From NCBI RefSeq assembly GCF_025860405.1, contig NZ_CP063785.1, positions 4,216,001-4,280,000 on the forward strand: DNA of 64,000 nucleotides, read 5' to 3'. Shown one piece after another: positions 1-8,031 of this stretch. This DNA is from Tolypothrix sp. PCC 7712. GTDB taxonomy: Bacteria; Cyanobacteriota; Cyanobacteriia; Cyanobacteriales; Nostocaceae. A program made the translations under genes and the position numbers. Every line of letters starts with the position of its first letter. The first letter of the stretch is position 1. The notes below the pieces were generated by a model that was not told where the DNA came from, did not search any database, and saw only the letters and a program-made list of their open reading frames with translations.

Positions 1-44
1 GCACTAATAGCTCGCTTGTTCCTTTTATGGCGCGTCATTTCGAC

Positions 45-377
45 TCAACAGCCGTCTGGCCCACAGAAATGTCTCCCGTACAGTACCTCTGCTTCACAGA
101 TATAGATAATGCCCGCATAATCGGTGAAAAACGTGATTGCGACCTGATCCGCAATCTTCTCTGCCATCTCCCGGGTTTCGGTGAGTACCTCGAACTTGAC
201 ATTTGAATCGGTGTCGGCAGTGTTGGGTTTACCTGTAGAGCGCACGTTGCGACTACCTTTACCGCCAGTATCTACCACCGTATAACCGGTCGCCCCGGCT
301 TCATCAATTATCTTGGCGACCTTTTTAATCAGAACCTTTTCTGTGACGATGACGAGCTTGTTGGCACGCTTGGCCAT
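45..377 (-). CDS. sbtB: PII-like signalling protein SbtB
   Basis: A 110-residue protein of the GlnB/PII-like fold. It ends in CGPDGC, the C-terminal Cys-Gly-Pro-x-x-Cys hairpin known from SbtB proteins, where it responds to redox state. In this family SbtB forms trimers that bind adenine nucleotides (cAMP, AMP, ADP, ATP) and dock on the cytoplasmic face of SbtA to control bicarbonate uptake. The flexible T-loop region is around residues 37-58. A perfect AAGGAGG ribosome binding site lies about 9 nt upstream of the ATG. It follows sbtA on the same strand with an 84-nt gap, so the two are probably co-transcribed. The identification is strong because of the tail motif and the neighbour. Confidence 0.95.
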   Translation of the reverse strand: MAKRANKLVIVTEKVLIKKVAKIIDEAGATGYTVVDTGGKGSRNVRSTGKPNTADTDSNVKFEVLTETREMAEKIADQVAITFFTDYAGIIYICEAEVLYGRHFCGPDGC

Positions 378-461
378 GTTGCTTACCTCCTTAAATTCTG
401 TACATTGATCTAATTGGTCTGCCGGGTCAAGGGAGCGCTGACAGACCGCGACCGTCTGGGA

Positions 462-1571
462 TTAGCCACCGAGTGCCTGAGCAAGTCCAAGGAAGAACGG
501 TATACACAAGCCGATCGCAACTGGCGTACCAATAGCTGTGGACGCACCTATATAGGCGGAGGGATTGGCTGACGGGATACCGGCTCGCAATGTGGGTGGC
601 CCTGAGATATCTGAACTAGAGGAAGCGATGACCGCCAGGATTACGACACCGCCCATGCTGAAGTTCATGGTGTAGTGGGCAATCATGCCGAGACCGAAGG
701 CAATTAACCCATGCACAAACGGTGCCACCACGCTGTACACAACATACCACTGGGCTACCTTACGCAGTTCGCCAACCCTTGACCAAGCTTCCATCCCCAT
801 GACCAGCATCAAGATTGAAAGCAAGCCACGGAAGAGGGGATCGTAGAAGCTTTTATAGACACTTTCCGGCTGTGTGAATATGCCAAGAGCCAGACCTAAC
901 AACATTGCTGATAGGGCAGGGCCCCGGAGGCTTTCCTCGATAATTGGCCATATCTTAACCTTATTATCCCCATCCCCCTTTTGCTGGCTGAGATACTCCT
1001 GCCGGCTGCCGGGATAATCTTTTTTATCGGGATAATCGCCAGCCGCAACAGTCTGCATGGTAGAGTAGGCTGCTTCTTTACGCTTCTTCTTGTTGATATA
1101 AATGTTAGCCACAACAATTGCAGTTACGAGCGCTGGGATATCCATGAAGGGATAGAGTGCGCCAGCCCATGGCTCGTATGACATTTTTGCTTGTTCCAGT
1201 ACCGTTAGTCCGGCAGCCATGGTAGAACCACTCACGGCTCCAAACAAACCCCCGGTGGCGATCGCATCGACGACTTTGACCTTTGGTAGCTTGGCTAATG
1301 TATAGCGGGCGATGAATACAATCACAATCCCTGTTATGACAGCAAAGATCATGGGTAACACCATCTCTGTCAGGCTGGAATTACGGATCGCAGTTCCACC
1401 GGTCAGACCAATTTTCATGAGCAACATGAAGACGATGATCGTACAAATCGATTCGGGAATGACCAATTCGCTACCGAGGGCAGCAATAATCATTCCACCA
1501 ATCAAAAAGGCGAGTGTTGGGGACTGCAATTGGGCAATGAAGTCCTTCACGAACAGGGACAAAAAATCCAC
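462..1571 (-). CDS. sbtA: sodium-dependent bicarbonate transporter SbtA
   Basis: A 369-residue polytopic inner-membrane protein with the family's usual length and pattern: two hydrophobic halves separated by a charged cytoplasmic loop (about residues 160-215, Lys-rich INKKKRKEA followed by Asp/Tyr-rich sequence). SbtA is the high-affinity Na+/HCO3- symporter of the cyanobacterial CO2-concentrating mechanism and is normally induced by inorganic-carbon limitation. The start is GTG (MDFLSLF), supported by AAGGAGG 5 nt upstream. sbtB lies directly downstream. A hairpin sits just 5' of the ribosome binding site and a palindrome further upstream; both are listed separately. Confidence 0.95.
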   Translation of the reverse strand: MDFLSLFVKDFIAQLQSPTLAFLIGGMIIAALGSELVIPESICTIIVFMLLMKIGLTGGTAIRNSSLTEMVLPMIFAVITGIVIVFIARYTLAKLPKVKVVDAIATGGLFGAVSGSTMAAGLTVLEQAKMSYEPWAGALYPFMDIPALVTAIVVANIYINKKKRKEAAYSTMQTVAAGDYPDKKDYPGSRQEYLSQQKGDGDNKVKIWPIIEESLRGPALSAMLLGLALGIFTQPESVYKSFYDPLFRGLLSILMLVMGMEAWSRVGELRKVAQWYVVYSVVAPFVHGLIAFGLGMIAHYTMNFSMGGVVILAVIASSSSDISGPPTLRAGIPSANPSAYIGASTAIGTPVAIGLCIPFFLGLAQALGG

Positions 1572-1576
1572 TAATA

Positions 1577-1603
1577 CCTCCTTGGGGCTCCTCTCAAGAG
1601 GAG
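1577..1603 (-). promoter_or_regulatory. sbtA Shine-Dalgarno with adjacent CTCCTC/GAGGAG hairpin
   Basis: On the minus strand the sbtA leader reads CTCCTC-TTGA-GAGGAG (1603 to 1588), followed within 5 nt by the sbtA SD AAGGAGG (1583 to 1577). CTCCTC can pair with GAGGAG as a tight 6-bp tetraloop hairpin, or alternatively with the SD itself. This would allow translational control, but that role is inference from base pairing only. Confidence 0.4.
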
Positions 1604-1637
1604 TATTGCAATAAATGAACTAAATGAACTTTGTCTG

Positions 1638-1655
1638 TATAGAAATTTTTCTATA
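1638..1655. promoter_or_regulatory. perfect inverted repeat TATAGAAA-N2-TTTCTATA upstream of sbtA
   Basis: Eight-base arms separated by TT, located about 67-84 bp upstream of the sbtA start and overlapping the stop codon of the short SulP-like ORF. It could be an operator for a dimeric regulator; LysR-type proteins such as CcmR/NdhR or CmpR control sbtA in other cyanobacteria. It does not closely match a consensus I can recall, so the regulator is not assigned. Confidence 0.35.
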
Positions 1656-1812
1656 GTTTTAGATCGCTGGCACCGTGAAGCCAGTGGTCGGAGGCAGCAG
1701 CCCAACAAGTCTTTGCAGCGGCGGAATAAAGGTTATTGTCAATCGCGGCGGTTAGACCACTGAATACGTCACCTTGCAGGTTTCTGAAATTGATAGTATT
1801 GGTTACAGACAT
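1651..1812 (-). pseudogene. short ORF resembling the N-terminus of a SulP/BicA-type permease
   Basis: The frame is open further upstream (to 1935), but the recognisable part begins at ATG 1812: MSVTNTINFRNLQGDVF, continuing SGLTAAI. This resembles the first ~24 residues of cyanobacterial SulP/BicA permeases (pattern NxIxFRNLxGDxFGGLTAAv). After AAI the similarity disappears and the frame stops 27 residues later, with no membrane segments. It lies just upstream of sbtA on the same strand. Most likely it is the remnant of a bicarbonate/sulfate permease gene; a functional 53-residue peptide cannot be excluded. No strong SD is visible. Confidence 0.4.
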
Positions 1813-1935
1813 ATTATCAATGCTTTCAACACAAGAACTGGTAAATGAAAATTCGCGACAACTAATGATGCGCGCTGGGTAAATTGTATTTTTTAAGCCA
1901 ATACAAAATATGCACAGAAAATATTTTTCTGGCAT

Positions 1936-3065
1936 TAATTCAGAGAAATTATGCCTTTCTCAATAGTGCAAATCTCAAATAGAGATAGGCTTGGGAAAAG
2001 ACTAATCAAAATCTAGATGAGGAACATTTATTGCAAGTTTAAGCGTCACTTATGAATTGCATTTAAAATCGTTTCAATTAGCTTACAGCTTTTTAAACCA
2101 ATGTTGATCATTGGGATAGCCAATTATTAAATTAATATTAGATTCTCATCATAGAGAAAAGCTTATATATTTCGCTACATTCAGCGAAATATACTTGTTA
2201 TTACATTCAATATATAGTTTTAATAGATTTAAATCTATGATATTTATTATTTATGCTGATATCTTTTATATGAGAGATAAGTGCGATCGCATTTAAGTAA
2301 CAGTGGCGTTAAAAAGTCCAAAAGCCTACCTGTAGGGTAGACCTCTTAAATATTGGGAATGGGCAGTTAATTTACAAATTACTGTACTATTTGGTTGCTC
2401 GCAAAAGTTTTGATAAATTCTTAGGTAGCACTACCTTGGGTTGAGTCTTTAGCTTAGAATGCGTAGCGCCTGCAAAAATTAAAAATCTACAATTGAACAA
2501 ATTTATTTACACATCACCATAAATGCGATCAAGCAGTAGGGGCTAGTATTTTTACTCAGCACTATTTTCAAGCAAGATAGTCATCTGATTCACACACAAT
2601 GAGGACATGAAAATCTCTCTTCTCTAGCCCCTAGCTTCTAGCTCCTTTGTGCAGCTATTCTCCATTGAATGCAAAGAATAGAACATGAGTGTTGAGAGTT
2701 AGTTACTCAACGCTAGAAATAAATAATGTAGATAGTGCAGCATAACCAGCAAAGAAAATAATGGCAGTCAGCATATTCTGCTCCTTGTATAACTTTCGTT
2801 TTAGGTGATAATTGATGCTACTAATATATGACTAATAGTCAGTACTAACATCTGCTCACAAGACTATTCTTACAGTATCTTTTGGTCAAAAATTGTTCAA
2901 ATTTGACAGAGGTAGTTATACCTAGAGAATTACTGGCAATACATTAAGTTTTTCTAAGCTTTGTTTACTCTACAACACTGATGTACTGCATACCCAAGCA
3001 GTACGATGGCAACTCCCTAACTGCAACTGTACGATAGATATTTTTGTAGTTCTATTGATTGGCAG
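1936..3065. other. 1.1-kb intergenic region, AT-rich, with one small ORF
   Basis: There is no large reading frame. The stretch 2040-2300 is very AT-rich. A small hairpin (CTACC-TGTA-GGGTAG) lies near 2325-2340. The only coding candidate I support is the 23-codon ORF on the minus strand at 2703-2774. A HIP1 site lies at 2281-2290. Nothing else was recognised. Confidence 0.5.
2703..2774 (-). CDS. putative 23-residue single-span membrane peptide
   Basis: A 24-codon ORF beginning MLTAIIFFAGYAALS and ending in VE, hydrophobic along almost its whole length and able to form one transmembrane helix. It has a near-ideal ribosome binding site (AAGGAG, 2781-2786 on the minus strand, spacer 6 nt), unlike random short ORFs. 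It stands alone in a long AT-rich intergenic region. Cyanobacteria encode many such one-helix subunits (Psb, Pet, Ndh, CydX types), but I do not recognise this one. The evidence is the SD, the hydrophobicity and the isolation. Confidence 0.5.
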   Translation of the reverse strand: MLTAIIFFAGYAALSTLFISSVE

Positions 3066-3338
3066 ATGAACATCGGAATAATCGAGCCTTACAGTAGCGG
3101 ATTTTTGGAAGTTTTACCAGAGGGTGAAAGTAGCGACTATTGGCACATTGCAGCGATACACATCAATGGCAAAGCTTTTTGCCCTAGTCCTAAGCTTTAT
3201 CGGTCAGAACGGGTGGCTTTAGCCAAAGCTGCACAATTATATGATTGGATAGCGGAGCATGAGCAAGAAATTAGTGAAGGAGATTGCTACTGCTCAACTT
3301 TGAAGCTCATGCTGTGGTATCAACCTAAAGCCTCATAG
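3066..3338 (+). CDS. hypothetical protein, 90 residues
   Basis: A soluble small protein (MNIGIIEPYSSGFLEVL) with an acidic C-terminal half and three Cys residues (FCPSP, CYCS). No signal peptide or membrane segment is visible. The middle (about residues 48-66: ERVALAKAAQLYDWIAEHEQ) looks helical. I do not recognise a named domain; it resembles cyanobacteria-specific conserved hypotheticals. The start is ATG 3066 with no clear SD. The flanks are an AT-rich spacer upstream and a 137-bp inverted-repeat element downstream. Confidence 0.6.
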   Translation: MNIGIIEPYSSGFLEVLPEGESSDYWHIAAIHINGKAFCPSPKLYRSERVALAKAAQLYDWIAEHEQEISEGDCYCSTLKLMLWYQPKAS

Positions 3339-3697
3339 CTATCTAGCATCAAGCAGAGCTATTTAGTAAGTGCGATCGCCTTTATTGTAACGCTACATGA
3401 ATCAACCTCTGGTGCGATCGCCTAGATTACTTTTGACACGCAACTATCATTAACATTCAATCGTCTAGTAGTCTACCAAAGTCTTTTTGACAGGCGGGAA
3501 AAAGGTGAAGGGGAAAAGGGTAAAGGCTTAAACCCTTCCCCTTTGAACCTTTTCCCTTTACCCAATCGACACCTGTCAATATTGGTGTGTTGAACTACTA
3601 GAGAGATGCAATCTAGCCGTAACAAGATGTTGCGTGTCTTTGCTGATCATATTCAAGTCATTAAAATTAAACTGATCATAAGGATTAGGGTAGACAA
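3339..3697. other. intergenic region holding a HIP1 pair and a 137-bp hairpin element
   Basis: It contains two TGCGATCGCC sites (about 3371 and 3413) and the inverted-repeat element at 3465-3601. The rest shows no gene. The GTG start of the downstream gene is at 3698. Confidence 0.6.
3465..3601. repeat. 137-bp MITE-like element with CTAGTAGT termini
   Basis: The ends are the perfect inverted repeat CTAGTAGT (3465-3472) / ACTACTAG (3594-3601). Inside, GACAGG/CCTGTC and a long A/G-rich arm pair with a C/T-rich arm, giving a long hairpin. A second, right-truncated copy starts at 35749 with the same left end (CTAGTAGTCTGCCAAAG) and the same purine-rich arm. No coding capacity. Confidence 0.6.
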
Positions 3698-4579
3698 GTG
3701 AAAAAAATCTGGCTGCTGGGTTTGACACTAGTGAGCTTTGGCATACCGCTATTATTTAAGTTGCATTCTTCTATATCGGTAGTCCCAACCGTTCCATCCT
3801 CACCACCAAAAACCATCCGCTACGAGCAGCGTACCCTACCGCAAAGTATAGTTCATATCCTGTCAATTCCCACTGATAGCCGATTTGTCGTTACCCCTGC
3901 AATATCGCCCAAAGTAGCGACTGTCCAACAATTTGCCCAGCAGTATCAAGCAAAGGCAATCTTGAATGCAGGCTTTTTCGATCCAGTTAACCAAAAATCT
4001 ACATCATATATAGTTATTTCTGGTCGTGAAGTAGCCAACCCCAAAGATAATGAACGGTTGGTGAACAATCCCAACTTAAAACCCTACCTCAGTAAAATTT
4101 TCAATCGCGCAGAATTTCGCCGCTATCAATGCGGAGATACAGTCACTTACGATATTGTCTTGCACAATGAATCACCTTTAGCTGGGTGTCAGTTAGTCGA
4201 TGCTGTAGGTGGTGGGCCAGGACTCTTACCAGAAATTACTTCTGAACCAGAAGGCTTTGTAGATAAAAGCAATGGACGAGATGCAATTGGTACTAATCAA
4301 CCCAGTTCTAGAAGCGCTGTAGGGATTACTGAGGATGGCAATATTGTGTTAGTTATGGTAGCTCAAAAGCCAAACGTCCGTCTGGCTAAATCTGGGATGA
4401 CTTTACCAGAATTGGCAGATTTCATGAAAAACTTTGGTGTGAAAAAAGCCATGAACCTAGATGGCGGAAGTTCGTCTTCACTTTATTACAATGGCAAAAC
4501 TGTTTACGGGAAGCTAAATATTGTGAGAAAGCCTATTCAGCGACCTGTAAAGTCAGTTTTATTGGTTCAGGAGAATTAA
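3698..4579 (+). CDS. phosphodiester glycosidase family (NAGPA/DUF2233-type) exported protein
   Basis: A 293-residue protein with an N-terminal signal or anchor segment (KKIWLLGLTLVSFGIPLLF). The body carries the family landmarks: ILNAGFFDP near residue 89, VGGGPGLLPE near 163, and the C-terminal MNLDGGSSSSLYYNGK near 247. This fold is that of GlcNAc-1-phosphodiester alpha-N-acetylglucosaminidase and related cell-envelope glycosidases, so a periplasmic role in trimming a phospho-linked sugar is likely; the substrate is unknown. Translation starts at GTG 3698, which gives the expected signal sequence. The gene stands alone between repeat elements. Confidence 0.8.
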   Translation: MKKIWLLGLTLVSFGIPLLFKLHSSISVVPTVPSSPPKTIRYEQRTLPQSIVHILSIPTDSRFVVTPAISPKVATVQQFAQQYQAKAILNAGFFDPVNQKSTSYIVISGREVANPKDNERLVNNPNLKPYLSKIFNRAEFRRYQCGDTVTYDIVLHNESPLAGCQLVDAVGGGPGLLPEITSEPEGFVDKSNGRDAIGTNQPSSRSAVGITEDGNIVLVMVAQKPNVRLAKSGMTLPELADFMKNFGVKKAMNLDGGSSSSLYYNGKTVYGKLNIVRKPIQRPVKSVLLVQEN

Positions 4580-4652
4580 GTAAATCGGTGGGAATAAATC
4601 AAACTATGTTCAGCAACATAATAAAATTGAACTTCAATCCTTATTTGAGGGC

Positions 4653-4752
4653 TAATACTAAATCAAATAATGTTTGCGACACATCAATATTCTAGAGGTC
4701 AAGGCAGTGCCTTGACCCTACAATCTGTCACATTCTTTTTTCAAATTGCTAT
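4653..4752. repeat. ~100-bp dispersed MITE-like repeat
   Basis: It runs from AATACTAAATC to ATTGCTAT and contains AATGTTTGCGACACATC, a central palindrome (GGTCAAGGCAGTGCCTTGACC) and GTCACATTCTTTTTT. The same end modules occur at 12595-13088 (where other elements have inserted) and partly at 52776-52916 and 45310-45415, which defines a family of short palindromic elements. Confidence 0.55.
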
Positions 4753-5042
4753 AAAGTCCTGAAGCAAAATAAAAAATTTTACTTATAAATAGTGCGAATA
4801 TTATAATTTAAATTAATATTATAAGCAGATTCTGATATCTTCTATGCTGATTAAGTTATGAATGGTAAATTATTGCTAGACATTTAAGGGTTTGAGCCTA
4901 GCTTCTCCTGAAGGATGCTCGCATTCACTCATGTAAGGATGAAAATGCTTTTTCTTGAATACCTAGTTAAGCTTATTAGTATTGAGAAAAACAATATTTC
5001 TCTAACTAATTGGCGAGAATAAAAACACTTGTAACTGAAGAG

Positions 5043-5116
5043 GGCGAACGATGGGACTCGAACCCACGGATGGTGGTACCACAAACCACTGCCTTAACCA
5101 CTTGGCTACGCTCGCC
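5043..5116 (-). tRNA. trnH: tRNA-His (GTG)
   Basis: A 74-nt cloverleaf on the minus strand. The acceptor stem includes the tRNA-His hallmark G-1 paired with discriminator C73. D-stem GCC/GGC, anticodon stem GTGGT/ACCAC with loop TTGTGGT (anticodon GTG), T-arm GTGGG-TTCGAGT-CCCAT. CCA is not encoded. Confidence 0.96.
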
Positions 5117-5233
5117 ATTAACTATCTGAGTATAGCACTCTTTTTACTATTTAGTCCAGAAAATTTTTATTTTCGGAACGGACTCAGTTAATTTCCAGTC
5201 TGATGACTCACACAAATCATAGCTGAAGACAAC

Positions 5234-5614
5234 ATGAAGCCGATTACGATTATTACATATTTAGCTGCTGCCGCACTAGCAGCCTTGGGCATAGCAATGT
5301 CTAGCACCAATCCTAACCAGACGCAATATGAAGACTATGCATCAGAGAGGTTGTCACAATATTTAAAAACGGATGTTTGTAAGAAAACACAAGGAATATT
5401 GCAAAATTTAATCAATTTCAATTGCGAAAAAACGGTAGATTCATTTAACCCTCAAATGCGGGGAATTATTGCGGGAACTACACAAAGGCAAGATTTTCTG
5501 CTTTTTAGCATTTACCGTACAAATTTAAAACTAAATTCGGTTATCCCTTCTTACAGTTTTGAGACAGTGGGAGCGTTTAATAGCTTTTACACCTACTCTG
5601 CACAACAGCAATGA
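5234..5614 (+). CDS. DUF4359 family protein
   Basis: A 126-residue protein with one N-terminal membrane or signal segment (ITIITYLAAAALAALGIAM) followed by a small extracytoplasmic domain with two Cys (DVCKKTQG and FNCEKTV) that could form a disulfide. The overall pattern (SSTNPNQTQYEDYA, RQDFLLFSIYRT, final SFETVGAFNSFY) matches DUF4359, a family of unknown function common in cyanobacteria. Start ATG 5234. A 20-bp palindrome follows the stop by 23 bp. Function unknown. Confidence 0.75.
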   Translation: MKPITIITYLAAAALAALGIAMSSTNPNQTQYEDYASERLSQYLKTDVCKKTQGILQNLINFNCEKTVDSFNPQMRGIIAGTTQRQDFLLFSIYRTNLKLNSVIPSYSFETVGAFNSFYTYSAQQQ

Positions 5615-5636
5615 GGAGAGTCAAAAGTCGTCGGAG

Positions 5637-5656
5637 AGACGCGATTCATCGCGTCT
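5637..5656. repeat. 20-bp palindrome AGACGCGATTCATCGCGTCT
   Basis: A perfect stem (AGACGCGAT/ATCGCGTCT) beginning 23 bp after the stop at 5614. Further copies are at 29325-29344 (centre TA), 32742-32761 and 59300-59319. Three of the four lie 17-27 bp after a plus-strand stop codon, suggesting a transcript-end stem-loop or REP-like element. Confidence 0.7.
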
Positions 5657-5793
5657 GTACAAAAGCCAAAAGAAGCAGCGATTTAGCGGCTTCCGGTTGG
5701 GGATATTGTTTTATGTCCGTCCTCAATAGGGAATAAGTAGGTATTAGTTGGGAATACTGCATAATGTAGACCCAGGCAAAGCTCTACTTTGTA

Positions 5794-7209
5794 ATGAAAC
5801 TCTGTCCTAATATTGGCTGTTTGTATGCTTATAATTCTGACACAGCAAGGTTTTGTATCAAATGTGGTAAACCACTATTGCTTAAAGACCGCTATCACTT
5901 GCTGCAATTGATTGGACGTGGTGGTTTTGGCATCACCTTTTTAGCTGTAGACGAACATCTTCCAGAAAAACCCAAGTACGTTATTAAACAATTTTGTTTT
6001 CCAGAAAACAGCGGGAAAGGCTTTGATAAGGCTGTGGAATTATTTCGCCAGGAAGCAGTACGCCTGAGTGAGTTGCAGCATCCCCAAATCCCCCAATTGT
6101 TGGATTATTTTGAACATGAAAATCAACTTTACTTGGTGGAAGAATGGATTGCAGGACAAACGTTAGCACAGGAATTGCAACAGCAAGGGGTTTTTAGCGA
6201 AACCCAAATTTGGGAACTGCTGAAAGACTTGTTACCAGTGTTGCAATTCATTCATGTCCGACAAGTGATCCACCGTGATATTAAGCCAGAAAATATTATG
6301 CGTAGAGCATCGCTGGCAGGTAAAGGGAAGGATTTAGTTTTAATTGACTTTGGAGTCGCCAAACAGATTACAGCCACAGCTTTGCTCTATACAGGTACTA
6401 CGGTAGGAAGCCCAGGTTATATGGCTCCTGAACAAATGCGGGGTAAAGCATTACCAGCTAGCGACCTTTACAGCTTAGGCGTGAGTTGTATTTACTTATT
6501 AACGGGAATTTCTCCCTTTGATTTATTTGATGACACAAGCGATCGCTGGATATGGCGCGATTATGCACCTAATAAAGGTAAAATCAATACTCGTCTGGGT
6601 AATATTCTCGATAAACTGCTGCAAAATGCCCTTCCCCAACGCTATAAAACTGCTGCTGAAGCGCTGCAAGCGCTAAATTCGGCTATAAAACTTGAGTCTT
6701 CCCAACCTGTACTGAAAAAGCCAGCTTCTAGCTTAAATTCTGAGGTAGGAGTTGATTACAGTCAATTAAGCGACTTATTAGCAGCAAAACAATGGCAATC
6801 TGCCGATAAACTAACTTGGGCGTTGATGTGTGAAGCACTCAACAAGCCGAGTGGTAGTTATCTGTTTACTAGTGATATTGAGAATTTGCCTTGTGAAGAT
6901 TTACAAATAATTGACGAATTGTGGGTGAAGTACAGCCAAGGGCTTTTTGGGTTCAGCGTTCAGAAGCAAATTTACGAAAGCGTTGATGGTGACTATGGTC
7001 AGTTTTGCGCTGCTATTGGCTGGAATCTACCCCGCGCTACTTCTCCGATTCAGCAATTAACGTTTCGCTTGTCAGCACCACCAGGACATCTCCCCTCTCA
7101 CATTTGGGCTGGCGGTACTCAAGTAGGGCGACAGATTAGTGCTTTAGTTGAAAAATTGGCACAATGTTACTGTTACTTCGTTCATTTTAACTCTGTAAAA
7201 GGGAATTAA
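5794..7209 (+). CDS. Ser/Thr protein kinase with C-terminal GUN4 domain
   Basis: A 471-residue protein. The N-terminus is a four-Cys zinc-ribbon (CPNIGC and CIKCG, residues 4-24), then a Hanks-type kinase: glycine loop GRGGFG (~41), catalytic Lys in VIKQF, HRDIKPEN, DFG (LIDFGVAK) and APE (GYMAPEQ). All catalytic motifs are intact. Residues ~325-460 form a GUN4 domain (DYSQLSDLLAAKQWQSAD, LWVKYSQGLFGFSVQKQIY), a fold that binds porphyrins in chlorophyll biosynthesis. It lies 99 bp upstream of sirB-cobA on the same strand, so a tetrapyrrole-sensing kinase next to siroheme genes is a reasonable inference. No membrane segment is seen. Confidence 0.9.
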   Translation: MKLCPNIGCLYAYNSDTARFCIKCGKPLLLKDRYHLLQLIGRGGFGITFLAVDEHLPEKPKYVIKQFCFPENSGKGFDKAVELFRQEAVRLSELQHPQIPQLLDYFEHENQLYLVEEWIAGQTLAQELQQQGVFSETQIWELLKDLLPVLQFIHVRQVIHRDIKPENIMRRASLAGKGKDLVLIDFGVAKQITATALLYTGTTVGSPGYMAPEQMRGKALPASDLYSLGVSCIYLLTGISPFDLFDDTSDRWIWRDYAPNKGKINTRLGNILDKLLQNALPQRYKTAAEALQALNSAIKLESSQPVLKKPASSLNSEVGVDYSQLSDLLAAKQWQSADKLTWALMCEALNKPSGSYLFTSDIENLPCEDLQIIDELWVKYSQGLFGFSVQKQIYESVDGDYGQFCAAIGWNLPRATSPIQQLTFRLSAPPGHLPSHIWAGGTQVGRQISALVEKLAQCYCYFVHFNSVKGN

Positions 7210-7308
7210 GACTTACGCAACTTGTAATCTTGGCAATTCAAATGATTTTTGACTCTTGACTATTTATTAAGATAGTTAAGATAACTACTCAAATTTTTAC
7301 CTTTGCCC

Positions 7309-8031
7309 ATGCCATCTGCGTATCTGTTGGTATCTCACGGAAGTCGTGATCCGCGTCCAGAAATTGCTATGCAGCAGTTGGCGGGGTTGATGCGTGACAA
7401 GCTACGAAGCAGCTACAACCAAGAACCTCTGTTAGATATAGGTTACTTAGAACTCAGCCTGGAACCTTTGCATGAGCAGATTAAAAAATTTGGTGAAAAG
7501 GCTTTGGTGGCTGGTTGCGATCGCATCAATATATTACCTATATTTCTGTTGCCGGGAGTTCATGTCATGAAAGATATTCCCGATGAAATTGCTTTGGCTC
7601 AACAGGCTTTGGGTCAACATATCAAGATTGAGCTAAAACCATATTTAGGTAGTAACCCCAACTTACAAACTTTACTCGCTAAACAAATAGCTGAAAAAAA
7701 GACAGCTGCATGGATTTTATTAGCGCATGGAAGTCGCCGTCCTAATTCTTTAGAGCCTGTGGAAGCAATGGCGCAAAATTTGGCAGCAATTACAGCTTAT
7801 TGGGCTGTAGCTCCTAGTTTAGAATCGCGGGTGAAAGATTTGATTGCTGTGAGCAAGTGGGAGATTGCGATTTTGCCATATTTTTTATTCGCTGGTGGCA
7901 TAACTGATGCGATCGCGCAATCAATAGAAACGCTAAAATTACAGTTTCCTCTGGTAAATTTTCACTTGGCCCAACCCCTAGGAGCCAGTACAGAATTAGC
8001 CGAGCTAATTGGGGATTTAATAGATAGATGA
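7309..8031 (+). CDS. sirB: sirohydrochlorin chelatase (CbiX/SirB family)
   Basis: About 240 residues, the two-domain length expected for SirB/CbiX. It has the duplicated chelatase motif: SAYLLVSHGSRDPRPE at the N-terminus and AAWILLAHGSRRPN halfway, each with the metal-ligating HGS. It inserts Fe2+ (or Co2+) into sirohydrochlorin. I chose ATG 7309; an in-frame TTG lies 6 nt upstream at 7303. The last four bases (ATGA, 8028-8031) overlap the start of cobA, so translation is coupled and the two enzymes act in sequence: CobA makes precorrin-2, and the chelatase works after its oxidation. Confidence 0.88.
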   Translation: MPSAYLLVSHGSRDPRPEIAMQQLAGLMRDKLRSSYNQEPLLDIGYLELSLEPLHEQIKKFGEKALVAGCDRINILPIFLLPGVHVMKDIPDEIALAQQALGQHIKIELKPYLGSNPNLQTLLAKQIAEKKTAAWILLAHGSRRPNSLEPVEAMAQNLAAITAYWAVAPSLESRVKDLIAVSKWEIAILPYFLFAGGITDAIAQSIETLKLQFPLVNFHLAQPLGASTELAELIGDLIDR

